Shown piece after piece: positions 1-5,900 of a DNA stretch of 7,118 nt. The stretch is from an uncultured Ruminococcus sp. (GTDB lineage: Bacteria; Bacillota; Clostridia; Oscillospirales; Acutalibacteraceae), in the NCBI GenBank assembly GCA_902802975.1, contig CADCOF010000080.1, forward strand, positions 1 through 7,118, given 5' to 3'. The notes below the pieces were generated by a model. It made no database searches, was not told the DNA's origin, and saw nothing but the letters and a program-made list of their open reading frames with translations. Within the stretch, counting starts at the first letter, position 1. Every line of letters starts with the position of its first letter. The translations under genes and the position numbers were made by a program.

Positions 1-760
1 CTGCTCGGCCTTCCGCTCTCTCTTCTGCGCGGATTAATCTAAGAGTCTTTTGTTCATCATATTCGGTAATACACATAAGTTTCACCTCCGCTTTATTTGC
101 AAGTAAAAACGGCTTCAATGTTGAATTATCCGGCATTAAAGATATAGCATAGTCAACTGCCTCACCAAGATCACTAAGCTCTTTTGCCTTAGTTCGCACT
201 TTATCGATAAAAAAAGCATATTCTTTCAGAAGCTTGCAGCTTTCCATAAGTTCAATATTATGATCATAATTAATATTGATCATAGTTACGCTGACATCAA
301 TATCGGCAGCTGCGCCTACCTCAAATGCGTCGCTCAGTTTTAGTATGGTACGATCCCCCATTGCCTTCTCTCCGTTATAGAAACATACACATCTGGGAGT
401 AGGCACTTTCTGAATTTTCGTACTATACTCATTGTAACTGTCAGTTGTCTGAATATACTTGCTGTACAAAAGTCCGGCATAGATCAGAAATCTCATCGGC
501 ATATTTGGATTAAATGTAGACTGCTGCTCATATAGATTCATTTTGTAATCTACAAGAAACGAAACATCGTTCTTCATACCCATATATACTACATCTTCAA
601 TCGTAGTATAACTCAAAACAGATGTATCGGTATAGGAAGTTCCGTTTATGGCATTGTAAAGACTCAGCGTCCATTCCTTATGCTCCGGATTTCCAAACAC
701 AAATTTAAACAGTCTGTCTCTGTACTCTCTGTTTGTTCTGCTGATAGTAATTTTTGACAT
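1..760 (-). CDS. Rpn-family PD-(D/E)XK nuclease / putative transposase, 3' end outside window
   Basis: The frame is open from an ATG at 760 to the window edge, giving 253 residues without a stop. The N-terminus (MSKITISRTNREYRDRLFKF) leads into a nuclease-like core: Asp65 in KNDVSFLV, then Glu78-x-Gln80 in YEQQ. This D...E-x-Q arrangement is the catalytic pattern of Rpn/PD-(D/E)XK putative transposases. It is followed by a Pro-x-Pro strand (VPTPRCVCFYNG, about 119-130), also typical of the family. The last visible residues (RAEERAEGRA) begin the Glu/Arg/Ala/Gly repeat tail that these proteins often carry. Rpn proteins are DNA endonucleases that promote RecA-independent recombination in E. coli; the clostridial paralogues are largely uncharacterised. 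The SD is modest (AGAAGTGAT, 4 nt before ATG). The family call is fairly firm; activity is inferred. Confidence 0.8.
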   Translation of the reverse strand, partial: MSKITISRTNREYRDRLFKFVFGNPEHKEWTLSLYNAINGTSYTDTSVLSYTTIEDVVYMGMKNDVSFLVDYKMNLYEQQSTFNPNMPMRFLIYAGLLYSKYIQTTDSYNEYSTKIQKVPTPRCVCFYNGEKAMGDRTILKLSDAFEVGAAADIDVSVTMININYDHNIELMESCKLLKEYAFFIDKVRTKAKELSDLGEAVDYAISLMPDNSTLKPFLLANKAEVKLMCITEYDEQKTLRLIRAEERAEGRA

Positions 761-783
761 CTTTATCACTTCTCTTTTATAAT

Positions 784-812
784 ATCATATCACAAACTAC
801 ACAAAATATCAA
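784..812 (-). promoter_or_regulatory. Sigma-A-type promoter of the Rpn-family gene
   Basis: Reading the minus strand, TTGATA (807-812) and TATGAT (784-789) are separated by exactly 17 bp. Each hexamer differs from consensus by one base. The predicted start near 777 leaves a leader of about 17 nt before the ATG at 760, just enough for the SD. The Rpn gene therefore appears to be transcribed on its own, not by read-through from the operon on its right. Confidence 0.6.
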
Positions 813-825
813 GCAAAATCTTTTT

Positions 826-879
826 TGGCAAAACAATTGACACACCAACATCAGGAACATTACTGACATTGGTGTGTCA
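826..879 (-). terminator. Rho-independent terminator after the SBP-vWA gene, possibly bidirectional
   Basis: An 11-bp perfect stem (TGACACACCAA at 838-848 with TTGGTGTGTCA at 869-879) lies 19 bases beyond the stop codon at 899. After a 2x2 internal loop the stem can be extended by TCAG/CTGA. On the minus strand it is followed by ATTGTTTTG, a fair U-tract. On the plus strand it is followed by TTATTTTTA, so it could also stop transcription in the other direction. It ends the three-gene operon and insulates the Rpn gene. Confidence 0.75.
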
Positions 880-898
880 TTATTTTTATACTCTGATT

Positions 899-2566
899 TT
901 ACAGCTGAACATTAAACAGATTACGCATATGATTAATAAGATCGTCTGTCGTTGCATTGATAAGTGACGCTTCATTTATACCGCTGAGTTGTTTCAGCTG
1001 GTCTGTAGCTTTTGAACCATCCGACAAATTGTATCCAATCGAATATATCGGCACATCGAGACCGTCTACAATAGGCGTTATTCTATCCAAACTGTAGCCC
1101 TGGTTTTGCTCTCCATCGGAAAGTACGAACATCATCAGTCGTGCGTTCGGAATCTCCTTCTTTTTCTCAACAAGCATCTTAAGTCCGACAAGCACAGCGT
1201 CATATGTAGCCGTATCGCCTCCTACATCGAGCGACTTTACCGCTCCCGAAAAATACGCGCGCTGCTCGGCGTCAAACGCTGCGATAGGAAGATTTAAATA
1301 AACAGAATGGGAATAAGATATAAGTCCGACATAATTATCAGAACTGATATATGACGATGTGGACAGCAGCGACTCCTTAAGTGAATTGATCGGTGCGCCG
1401 CTCATACTGCCCGATACGTCCGCAACAAATATAGCTATGATCGGATTTCCGCCGCTCTTATTCTTTTTCCATATCTTCTGTGCAGCTAAATACTCCGAGC
1501 CGCTCATACCGTTATCCTGACCTACGTAATCATCATGAAGATTAAAACCCTTCTTGGTTGCAAGTGCCTGCGACTCACTGTTCTGACAATACTCTGTGAA
1601 CAGCTTTGCAGCCTCCTGCTTGTCCTTCGATACATAATCAAATGTGTATACAGGGTGATCATGGCGAATACCAGCCGGAGTATAAACATAGTTTTTCAGT
1701 TCCGGGGAGTTTTTGTACGCCTGCTCCTCCATTACCATTGCCTTGATTATGCCTTTTGTCGCCTGATCTCTCAAAACAGCCGTTGTATATGCTACAGGCG
1801 GGGATAATTTCTGATAATCAAGAAGTTTCTGCTGTGCCGCGTCCGAAAGAGGATCTTTGTTGTCGAACGAATACAGCATAGCCGTAAGTATGTTTAATCC
1901 GGTCGATGACGTGTATGGATTTGTATACGAGAATGTCAGATCGCCCGCAATGGACGCTTCGAGAACGTTGCTTAACGTAACTTCACCGTATTTTCCGATA
2001 AACTCATCATACGTTTTCTTCTCCATAAGCACGCCTGCCGTGTTGCCTGCTATTCTGTCGGCAAGCTTCACTACGCCAACTCCCTTTGCGGAGAGCATCT
2101 CGCCCCACGCATTTGACGACGGCGCGTATACATCAGGCTTGTAATCGCCCTCGGTCATATATGTAATTACTTCGCCGGACGCCATACTTCTGATCGAAAC
2201 GCTGACAGATTTTCCGTCAACGGTAAATCCGCCGCTGTTGAACTTCTTTGCAACTTCTATCATCCAGTCGTCGGGCGCAGTGGAACTCATCTCGGTAGCT
2301 GCCGCAACCTCGAGATTGATCTGTCCGCTGCCTGTAAGATTTATCGGAAATGTGCTTATGTCCGCAAGTGATGCCGATGCCGACGGCGTGTCATAAATAT
2401 CAAGCACCTTATTAACTTCATTCACAGTTATTTTTTTGTTGAATGCTTCAAGCTCGGTTGCTGCTTCATCGTATGTGTAATCTTTAGTGCCGCTGCCGCA
2501 GCCAGATGAAACAAAAACAATTGCCGCGCATAAAAGCAATGATATTGTTTTTCTAATAGTTTTCAT
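899..2566 (-). CDS. Lipoprotein with solute-binding-protein domain fused to a vWA domain
   Basis: 555 residues from the ATG at 2566. Residues 1-23 form a lipoprotein signal: basic start (MKTIRKT), hydrophobic core, and lipobox SSGC with the modified Cys at 23. Residues about 80-345 resemble a type 2 periplasmic/extracellular solute-binding protein (motifs such as KPDVYAPSSNAW and SYTNPYTSSTGLNIL). A C-terminal vWA domain spans about 375-550 with a complete MIDAS: DVSGS (Asp383, Ser385, Ser387), Thr452 in GGDTATYDA, and Asp484 in VLSDGEQ. It should be an exported, membrane-anchored metal-binding protein that engages a ligand or protein partner outside the cell. No ABC permease or ATPase lies beside it, so transport is unlikely. 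It is the last gene of the operon with the TelA-like and two-TM proteins and overlaps the preceding gene by 14 bp. The frame can be extended to a GTG at 2575, but that GTG is part of the SD sequence GGGTGAT. The domain calls are firm; the ligand is unknown. Confidence 0.9.
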   Translation of the reverse strand: MKTIRKTISLLLCAAIVFVSSGCGSGTKDYTYDEAATELEAFNKKITVNEVNKVLDIYDTPSASASLADISTFPINLTGSGQINLEVAAATEMSSTAPDDWMIEVAKKFNSGGFTVDGKSVSVSIRSMASGEVITYMTEGDYKPDVYAPSSNAWGEMLSAKGVGVVKLADRIAGNTAGVLMEKKTYDEFIGKYGEVTLSNVLEASIAGDLTFSYTNPYTSSTGLNILTAMLYSFDNKDPLSDAAQQKLLDYQKLSPPVAYTTAVLRDQATKGIIKAMVMEEQAYKNSPELKNYVYTPAGIRHDHPVYTFDYVSKDKQEAAKLFTEYCQNSESQALATKKGFNLHDDYVGQDNGMSGSEYLAAQKIWKKNKSGGNPIIAIFVADVSGSMSGAPINSLKESLLSTSSYISSDNYVGLISYSHSVYLNLPIAAFDAEQRAYFSGAVKSLDVGGDTATYDAVLVGLKMLVEKKKEIPNARLMMFVLSDGEQNQGYSLDRITPIVDGLDVPIYSIGYNLSDGSKATDQLKQLSGINEASLINATTDDLINHMRNLFNVQL

Positions 2567-3308
2567 TTTTATCACCCAAATAAGCCTTCGTGACTTTCAG
2601 CCACGCATCTAACTCACTTCTGTCCTTTACGCCGTTTTTGTTGAAATTATTGATATAGCTTACGGAATATTTCAGCAGTGTGCCTACGCTGTTCAGTTCG
2701 TCCTCGTTGTCGCTGAGCGCGGTACTGATTATATCCGCGTCCAGATCCTCAATGCCCCCGCTGCCGTCCTCCACAAGAATACAGCAGTTGATAATATTGC
2801 GCATGTTCCTGCACATTCTGCGCTCACTCTCGTTTATGACCTCAATAGTGTCGCGCAGATATACCGCATCGTTTGCGTCAAGCAGGCTTTTGTGTTTCTT
2901 CTGATATCCGTCCATTTTCTCCAACTGATCCAGACACTTATTTGTTAGCTCGGTAAGTTTTGGGTTATTTTCGGCAAGCTGAATCAATCTTGCAGACGTC
3001 TTTTCGGGGTTCAAGCTGTCGTGGGCATATTCCTCGAGGCTTTTCTGTTCCTCGTTCTGCCTTGATTCGATCAAGCGAACATCGTTGTTATGCTTCAGCT
3101 TGTCCTTCACTGCCGGAACAGTCGAACCGGCTCCCGCGGCAACGCCAACGCCCACAGCCGCCCATGAGCCGACCTTCAAGGCTGCTATGCCGCGCACGCC
3201 CAGGGCAATGATCAGTGACGCGGGCTGCGATGCCGCAACTGCAACTCCGACTATTCCGGCAACAGCTGCCACTCCCCCACCGATAGCGGCCGCCTTATTT
3301 ATTTTCAT
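2553..3308 (-). CDS. Uncharacterised membrane protein, two TM segments plus helical cytosolic or external part
   Basis: 251 residues from the ATG at 3308. I do not recognise the family. Residues about 7-27 and 31-66 are hydrophobic and very rich in Gly, Ala and Val (GGGVAAVAGIVGVAVAA, then AAVGVGVAAGAG), consistent with two closely packed membrane helices joined by a short loop with an Arg. Residues about 67-175 are highly charged and probably helical or coiled-coil (KHNNDVRLIESRQNEEQKS, later VINESERRMCRNMRN). A short acidic, Gly-containing linker (EDGSGGIEDLDAD, about 180-192) precedes a final helical part. It is the middle gene between the TelA-like gene, 16 bp upstream, and the SBP-vWA gene, which overlaps it by 14 bp. 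TelA homologues in other Firmicutes are often encoded beside XpaC-type membrane proteins of similar design, so it may be a divergent counterpart. That is inference: I do not see the XpaC signature sequence. Confidence 0.8.
   Translation of the reverse strand: MKINKAAAIGGGVAAVAGIVGVAVAASQPASLIIALGVRGIAALKVGSWAAVGVGVAAGAGSTVPAVKDKLKHNNDVRLIESRQNEEQKSLEEYAHDSLNPEKTSARLIQLAENNPKLTELTNKCLDQLEKMDGYQKKHKSLLDANDAVYLRDTIEVINESERRMCRNMRNIINCCILVEDGSGGIEDLDADIISTALSDNEDELNSVGTLLKYSVSYINNFNKNGVKDRSELDAWLKVTKAYLGDKNENY
2571..2577 (-). promoter_or_regulatory. Ribosome binding site deciding the start of the SBP-vWA gene
   Basis: GGGTGAT, of which GGTGAT is complementary to the 16S rRNA tail, ends 4 nt before the ATG at 2566. 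The GTG at 2573-2575 that could open a longer frame lies inside this site, which argues for the ATG. The site lies inside the 3' end of the preceding gene, so translation of the two genes is probably coupled. Confidence 0.6.
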
Positions 3309-3314
3309 TTTATT

Positions 3315-3327
3315 GATCACCGCCTTA
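3315..3327 (-). promoter_or_regulatory. Near-perfect ribosome binding site for the two-TM membrane protein
   Basis: TAAGGCGGTGATC differs at one base from the full complement of the 16S rRNA 3' end (TAAGGAGGTGATC). It ends 6 nt before the ATG at 3308. Its first three bases are the TAA stop codon of the upstream TelA-like gene, so the two genes are tightly coupled. The GTG at 3318-3320 that would extend the frame by four codons is inside this site and is unlikely to be the start. Confidence 0.75.
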
Positions 3328-4269
3328 ATTTGTCAAACGAGGCAGACCGCTCAGCGTCTCCGCTGCACCGCTTCTGCTCTCGGCATTTTTCTTTTCCGAC
3401 ATAATATACTCCAGAACTGCCGCAGTGAGGTCTTTGTTAACAGCGGCCATCGTTTCGGGATCGGCAGCAGCTGCCGGAAGAGCCGCCGCATTATTTCGTC
3501 TTAACTTTGATGTAAAACTCTCCAAAAGTCCGGTTGCCTTAGCCGCCTTTACCGTGTTTTCGACTGCGGCATTCAGCGAAAGCTTTTGTTTCCAAAGCGG
3601 GATAGTATTCACAATACTGCTTTGAAGTTTCAGCAAAAGAGCCTCATCGCTTTCGCGTATCATTTTTATCTGCGCTGTAGACTGCAAACAAACGCTGCAG
3701 CTTATTCGCAGATCATTCAACCGGTCTTCAAAACGATCAATATATTCCATGTTACCGCCGCTGAATCGGTTTAATGCAAGCTCCCCCGCAGCAATGCAGA
3801 TATTCAGGCAATTATAAACGTCCATATTTTCGCTGTACAGCTCATTAAGAAGAATTATATCTTTATTCAGCGATAATTTATGACGTTCAAGCTCCCTCTC
3901 GATATACGAGATCATATCTTTTTCTTTTTGTAGGGAAACAGCGGGCGGCGTTCGCTTGAGATTCATTTTTGTAAGAAAGCCATCGAGATAACCGCCGTGG
4001 TCGCTGCCGCCTTCGAGTGAATCAACAGCAAGCACAAGCTGCACAAGTGTATCGCCTATCTGACCAGCCGGGTCATGGATAACGCTGTCTAACGTTTTCG
4101 AGGCAATATCGGCGGCGCGGCGCGATGAATTGCTGCCAAAAGACGCAATATATTCAAAACTTGTCAAATCAATGCGGTCTGACAATTCCTCTGCTTTTTG
4201 TCGGCTGACGTCATCCAACTCATAATAAGCAGATTCGGTTCTATCTATTTGTCCGGTGCGGATACTCAC
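3325..4269 (-). CDS. TelA/KlaA-like protein (toxic anion resistance family), short form
   Basis: 314 residues from a GTG at 4269; no in-frame ATG exists between the upstream stop and this codon, and GAGG lies 8 nt before it. The protein matches the TelA family along its length: QKAEELSDRIDL near the start (24-35), GQIGDTLVQLV (69-79), a helical middle (KDIILLNELYSENMDVYNCL, about 136-155), CIAAGELAL (158-166), and the family's best signature in changed form, LQSTAQIKMIRESDEALLLK followed by LQSSIVNTIPLWKQ (195-227). TelA proteins are cytosolic all-helical proteins linked to tellurite and cell-envelope stress resistance; their biochemical action is unsettled. Members are usually about 350-400 residues. 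Here the C-terminus after about 250 is shortened and replaced by an Ala-rich stretch (AAALPAAAAD, 261-270). It is the first gene of the operon and stands directly behind a very strong promoter. Confidence 0.87.
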   Translation of the reverse strand: MSIRTGQIDRTESAYYELDDVSRQKAEELSDRIDLTSFEYIASFGSNSSRRAADIASKTLDSVIHDPAGQIGDTLVQLVLAVDSLEGGSDHGGYLDGFLTKMNLKRTPPAVSLQKEKDMISYIERELERHKLSLNKDIILLNELYSENMDVYNCLNICIAAGELALNRFSGGNMEYIDRFEDRLNDLRISCSVCLQSTAQIKMIRESDEALLLKLQSSIVNTIPLWKQKLSLNAAVENTVKAAKATGLLESFTSKLRRNNAAALPAAAADPETMAAVNKDLTAAVLEYIMSEKKNAESRSGAAETLSGLPRLTN

Positions 4270-4315
4270 CCATATCGCCTCACTTTCACTAAAAAACTCT
4301 GCTTTATTTTAGTAA

Positions 4316-4345
4316 ATTATAACACAATATATATATTCGTGTCAA
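4316..4345 (-). promoter_or_regulatory. Consensus sigma-A promoter with extended -10 for the TelA-like operon
   Basis: On the minus strand TTGACA (4340-4345) and TATAAT (4316-4321) are both perfect and are separated by 18 bp. The three bases before the -10 box are TGT, giving a TGnTATAAT extended -10. The spacer is an AT run (ATATATATATT). The predicted start is near 4309, about 40 nt before the GTG at 4269. No operator-like inverted repeat overlaps it, so expression is expected to be high and perhaps constitutive. Confidence 0.85.
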
Positions 4346-4365
4346 GGAAATAAAGAGTTTTGCGC

Positions 4366-4387
4366 AAAAAGCAGCATTCTATTCTGC
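4366..4387 (-). terminator. Weak intrinsic terminator at the end of cysS
   Basis: On the minus strand GCAG (4384-4387) pairs with CTGC (4371-4374) around a short interior that includes the TAG stop codon of cysS (one A-G mismatch, then AT/AT pairs), followed at once by TTTTT (4366-4370). The stem is short, so termination may be incomplete and some cysS transcripts may continue into the TelA-like operon. Confidence 0.35.
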
Positions 4388-5824
4388 AGCTTTCCACTTT
4401 ACGCCCTGCGGTGTATCCTCCAGGATAATATTCATAGCTTTAAGTTCGTCTCTTATTCTGTCGGCTTCCGCCCAGTTTTTGGATTTTCTCGCCTGCGTTC
4501 TCGCTGCAATCATCTCTTCTATCTTCGCTGCATCAATTTCGTCTTTCTTGTCTGTTCCCGTTTCAAGCTGTTCATTGTACACCAAGCCCAGAACGCCTGT
4601 CAGCTCCTCAAATATTTTCTCGGATTCTTCAAGCAGCTTATATGACGGCTGTGATGACAACGCCGTATTGATCTCACGAACCAGTTCAAATATTACAGAT
4701 ATCGCATTAGCGGTGTTCAGGTCGTCGTCCATTTCCTCTATGAACCTTGCGCGGCATTTGCCGTATTTTTCGAGCGTCGCCTCTTCACCGCTTTTCAGTG
4801 TTTCGTCCGACTTATCGGCGGCATTCATCATAAAACGAATGTTATCACGGCATGTGTATAATCTTTTCAGCGATGCAATACTCTGTTCAATGGATTCATA
4901 GCTGTAGTTTATCGGGTTGCGGTACTGGAACGACAGCATCAAAAATCTGATCGCCTCATAGCCGTATTTTTGTGCCACGTCACGCGTAGTAAAGAAATTG
5001 CCCTTCGACTTCGACATTTTCTCATGGTCTACATTGATAAATCCGTTGTGCATCCAGTAATGGGCGAAAGGCACACCGTTGCAGCTTTCACTCTGAGCTA
5101 TTTCGTTTTCGTGGTGCGGGAATATTAAATCCTGACCGCCGCAGTGTATATCTATCGTCTCGCCGAGGTATCTGCGAACCATAGCGGAGCATTCAATGTG
5201 CCAGCCGGGACGCCCCTTCGACCACGGTGATTCCCAATACGGCTCGCCGGGCTTTGCCGCTTTCCATACTGCAAAATCCATCGGGTCTTCTTTTACCTCG
5301 CCGACAGAAATTCTCGCGCCCGCCTGAAGATCTTCAAGCGGCTGATGACTGAGTTTTCCGTATTCGCTGAAAGATTTTGTGCGGAAATACACATCGCCGT
5401 TCTCTGCTTTATATGCGCAGCCCTTGTCAACAAGCGCAGACACAATGCCGATTATCTCGTCAATGTTTTCCGTTGCCCTCGGGTGAATGCTCGCGTCTCT
5501 CACATTCAGACCGGCAGCGTCGATCTTGTACTCCTTGATATATTTCTCTGAAACAGTCTTATAGTCGGTGCCTTCCAAAACGGCTTGTTTTATGATCTTA
5601 TCATCTATATCGGTAAAATTCTGAACAAACGTCACCTTATAGCCGCGATATTCGAGATATCTGCGCAGAACATCAAAAACGCAGATCGGGCGGGAATTTC
5701 CGATATGGATATAATTGTAAACTGTGGGGCCGCAGGCGTATATTTTGAACTCACCTTCTGTAATCGGAATAAGGTCTTCCTTGCGGCGGGTAAGTGTATT
5801 GTATACTTTCATCTGAAATGTCAT
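4379..5824 (-). CDS. cysS: Cysteinyl-tRNA synthetase
   Basis: 481 residues, full length for this class I aminoacyl-tRNA synthetase (EC 6.1.1.16), which attaches cysteine to tRNA-Cys in the cytosol. All landmarks are present: the HIGH-type motif HIGN (40-43), the KMSKS loop EKMSKSKGN (268-276), and the four zinc ligands that select the cysteine thiol, Cys31 (ACGPTVYN), Cys212 (HIECSAM), His237 and Glu241 (FPHHENE). The C-terminal helical anticodon-binding part ends with ARKSKNWAEADRIRDEL and DTPQGVKW, which are typical. The start is uncertain. ATG 5824 follows the SD AGAAGGA with no spacing, while ATG 5812 (MKVYNTLTRRKE, 477 residues) matches the usual beginning of the family and has 12 nt of spacing. 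If the promoter at 5836-5865 is used, the shorter form is the more likely one. No T-box leader precedes it. Confidence 0.97.
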   Translation of the reverse strand: MTFQMKVYNTLTRRKEDLIPITEGEFKIYACGPTVYNYIHIGNSRPICVFDVLRRYLEYRGYKVTFVQNFTDIDDKIIKQAVLEGTDYKTVSEKYIKEYKIDAAGLNVRDASIHPRATENIDEIIGIVSALVDKGCAYKAENGDVYFRTKSFSEYGKLSHQPLEDLQAGARISVGEVKEDPMDFAVWKAAKPGEPYWESPWSKGRPGWHIECSAMVRRYLGETIDIHCGGQDLIFPHHENEIAQSESCNGVPFAHYWMHNGFINVDHEKMSKSKGNFFTTRDVAQKYGYEAIRFLMLSFQYRNPINYSYESIEQSIASLKRLYTCRDNIRFMMNAADKSDETLKSGEEATLEKYGKCRARFIEEMDDDLNTANAISVIFELVREINTALSSQPSYKLLEESEKIFEELTGVLGLVYNEQLETGTDKKDEIDAAKIEEMIAARTQARKSKNWAEADRIRDELKAMNIILEDTPQGVKWKAAE

Positions 5825-5835
5825 TCCTTCTGTAT

Positions 5836-5865
5836 ATCATATTGAGTTGGTAGATAAGATGTAAA
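5836..5865 (-). promoter_or_regulatory. Possible sigma-A promoter of cysS
   Basis: On the minus strand TTTACA (5860-5865) and TATGAT (5836-5841) have an 18-bp spacer; each box differs from consensus by one base. The predicted start near 5828 leaves only a few bases before ATG 5824 but about 16 before ATG 5812, which would favour the shorter CysS. The -35 box and most of the spacer lie inside the hairpin at 5844-5875, so the element is tentative. Confidence 0.45.
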
Positions 5866-5875
5866 CTACCAACTC
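5844..5875. terminator. 10-bp perfect hairpin between the cohesin/dockerin gene and cysS
   Basis: GAGTTGGTAG (5844-5853) and CTACCAACTC (5866-5875) form a perfect 10-bp stem with a 12-nt loop. It lies 25 bases past the stop of the cohesin/dockerin gene and 20 bases before cysS. Neither strand has a clear U-tract after it: the minus strand continues AATATGATA and the plus strand TGCTTTGAG. It may be a weak or factor-assisted terminator, a 3'-end stabiliser or an operator over the cysS promoter. Confidence 0.45.
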
Positions 5876-5900
5876 TGCTTTGAGTAATGATTTGTGTGGT

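Noticed and set aside
899..2566. SBP-vWA protein as the binding component of an ABC importer
   Set aside because: No permease or ATPase gene lies in the operon or anywhere in the window, and the C-terminal vWA domain is not a feature of import binding proteins.
3085..3504. 139-codon open frame on the plus strand across the two-TM and TelA-like genes
   Set aside because: It spans the junction of two well-supported minus-strand genes, has no convincing ribosome binding site, and its Ala/Pro/Thr composition is the reverse reading of the Gly/Ala/Val-rich membrane segment.
4243..4273. Short peptide frame from ATG 4273 just before the TelA-like gene
   Set aside because: It encodes only about ten residues and overlaps the TelA-like start in another frame. 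The ATG is only 5 nt after GAGG, and I see no leader-peptide logic in it.
4479..4901. 140-codon open frame on the plus strand inside cysS
   Set aside because: It lies wholly inside cysS and its Ser-rich composition is what the opposite strand of acidic helical codons gives.
5825..5900. T-box riboswitch ahead of cysS
   Set aside because: Many Firmicutes control aminoacyl-tRNA synthetase genes with a T-box, but this 76-bp gap is too short and I see no T-box-like sequence.
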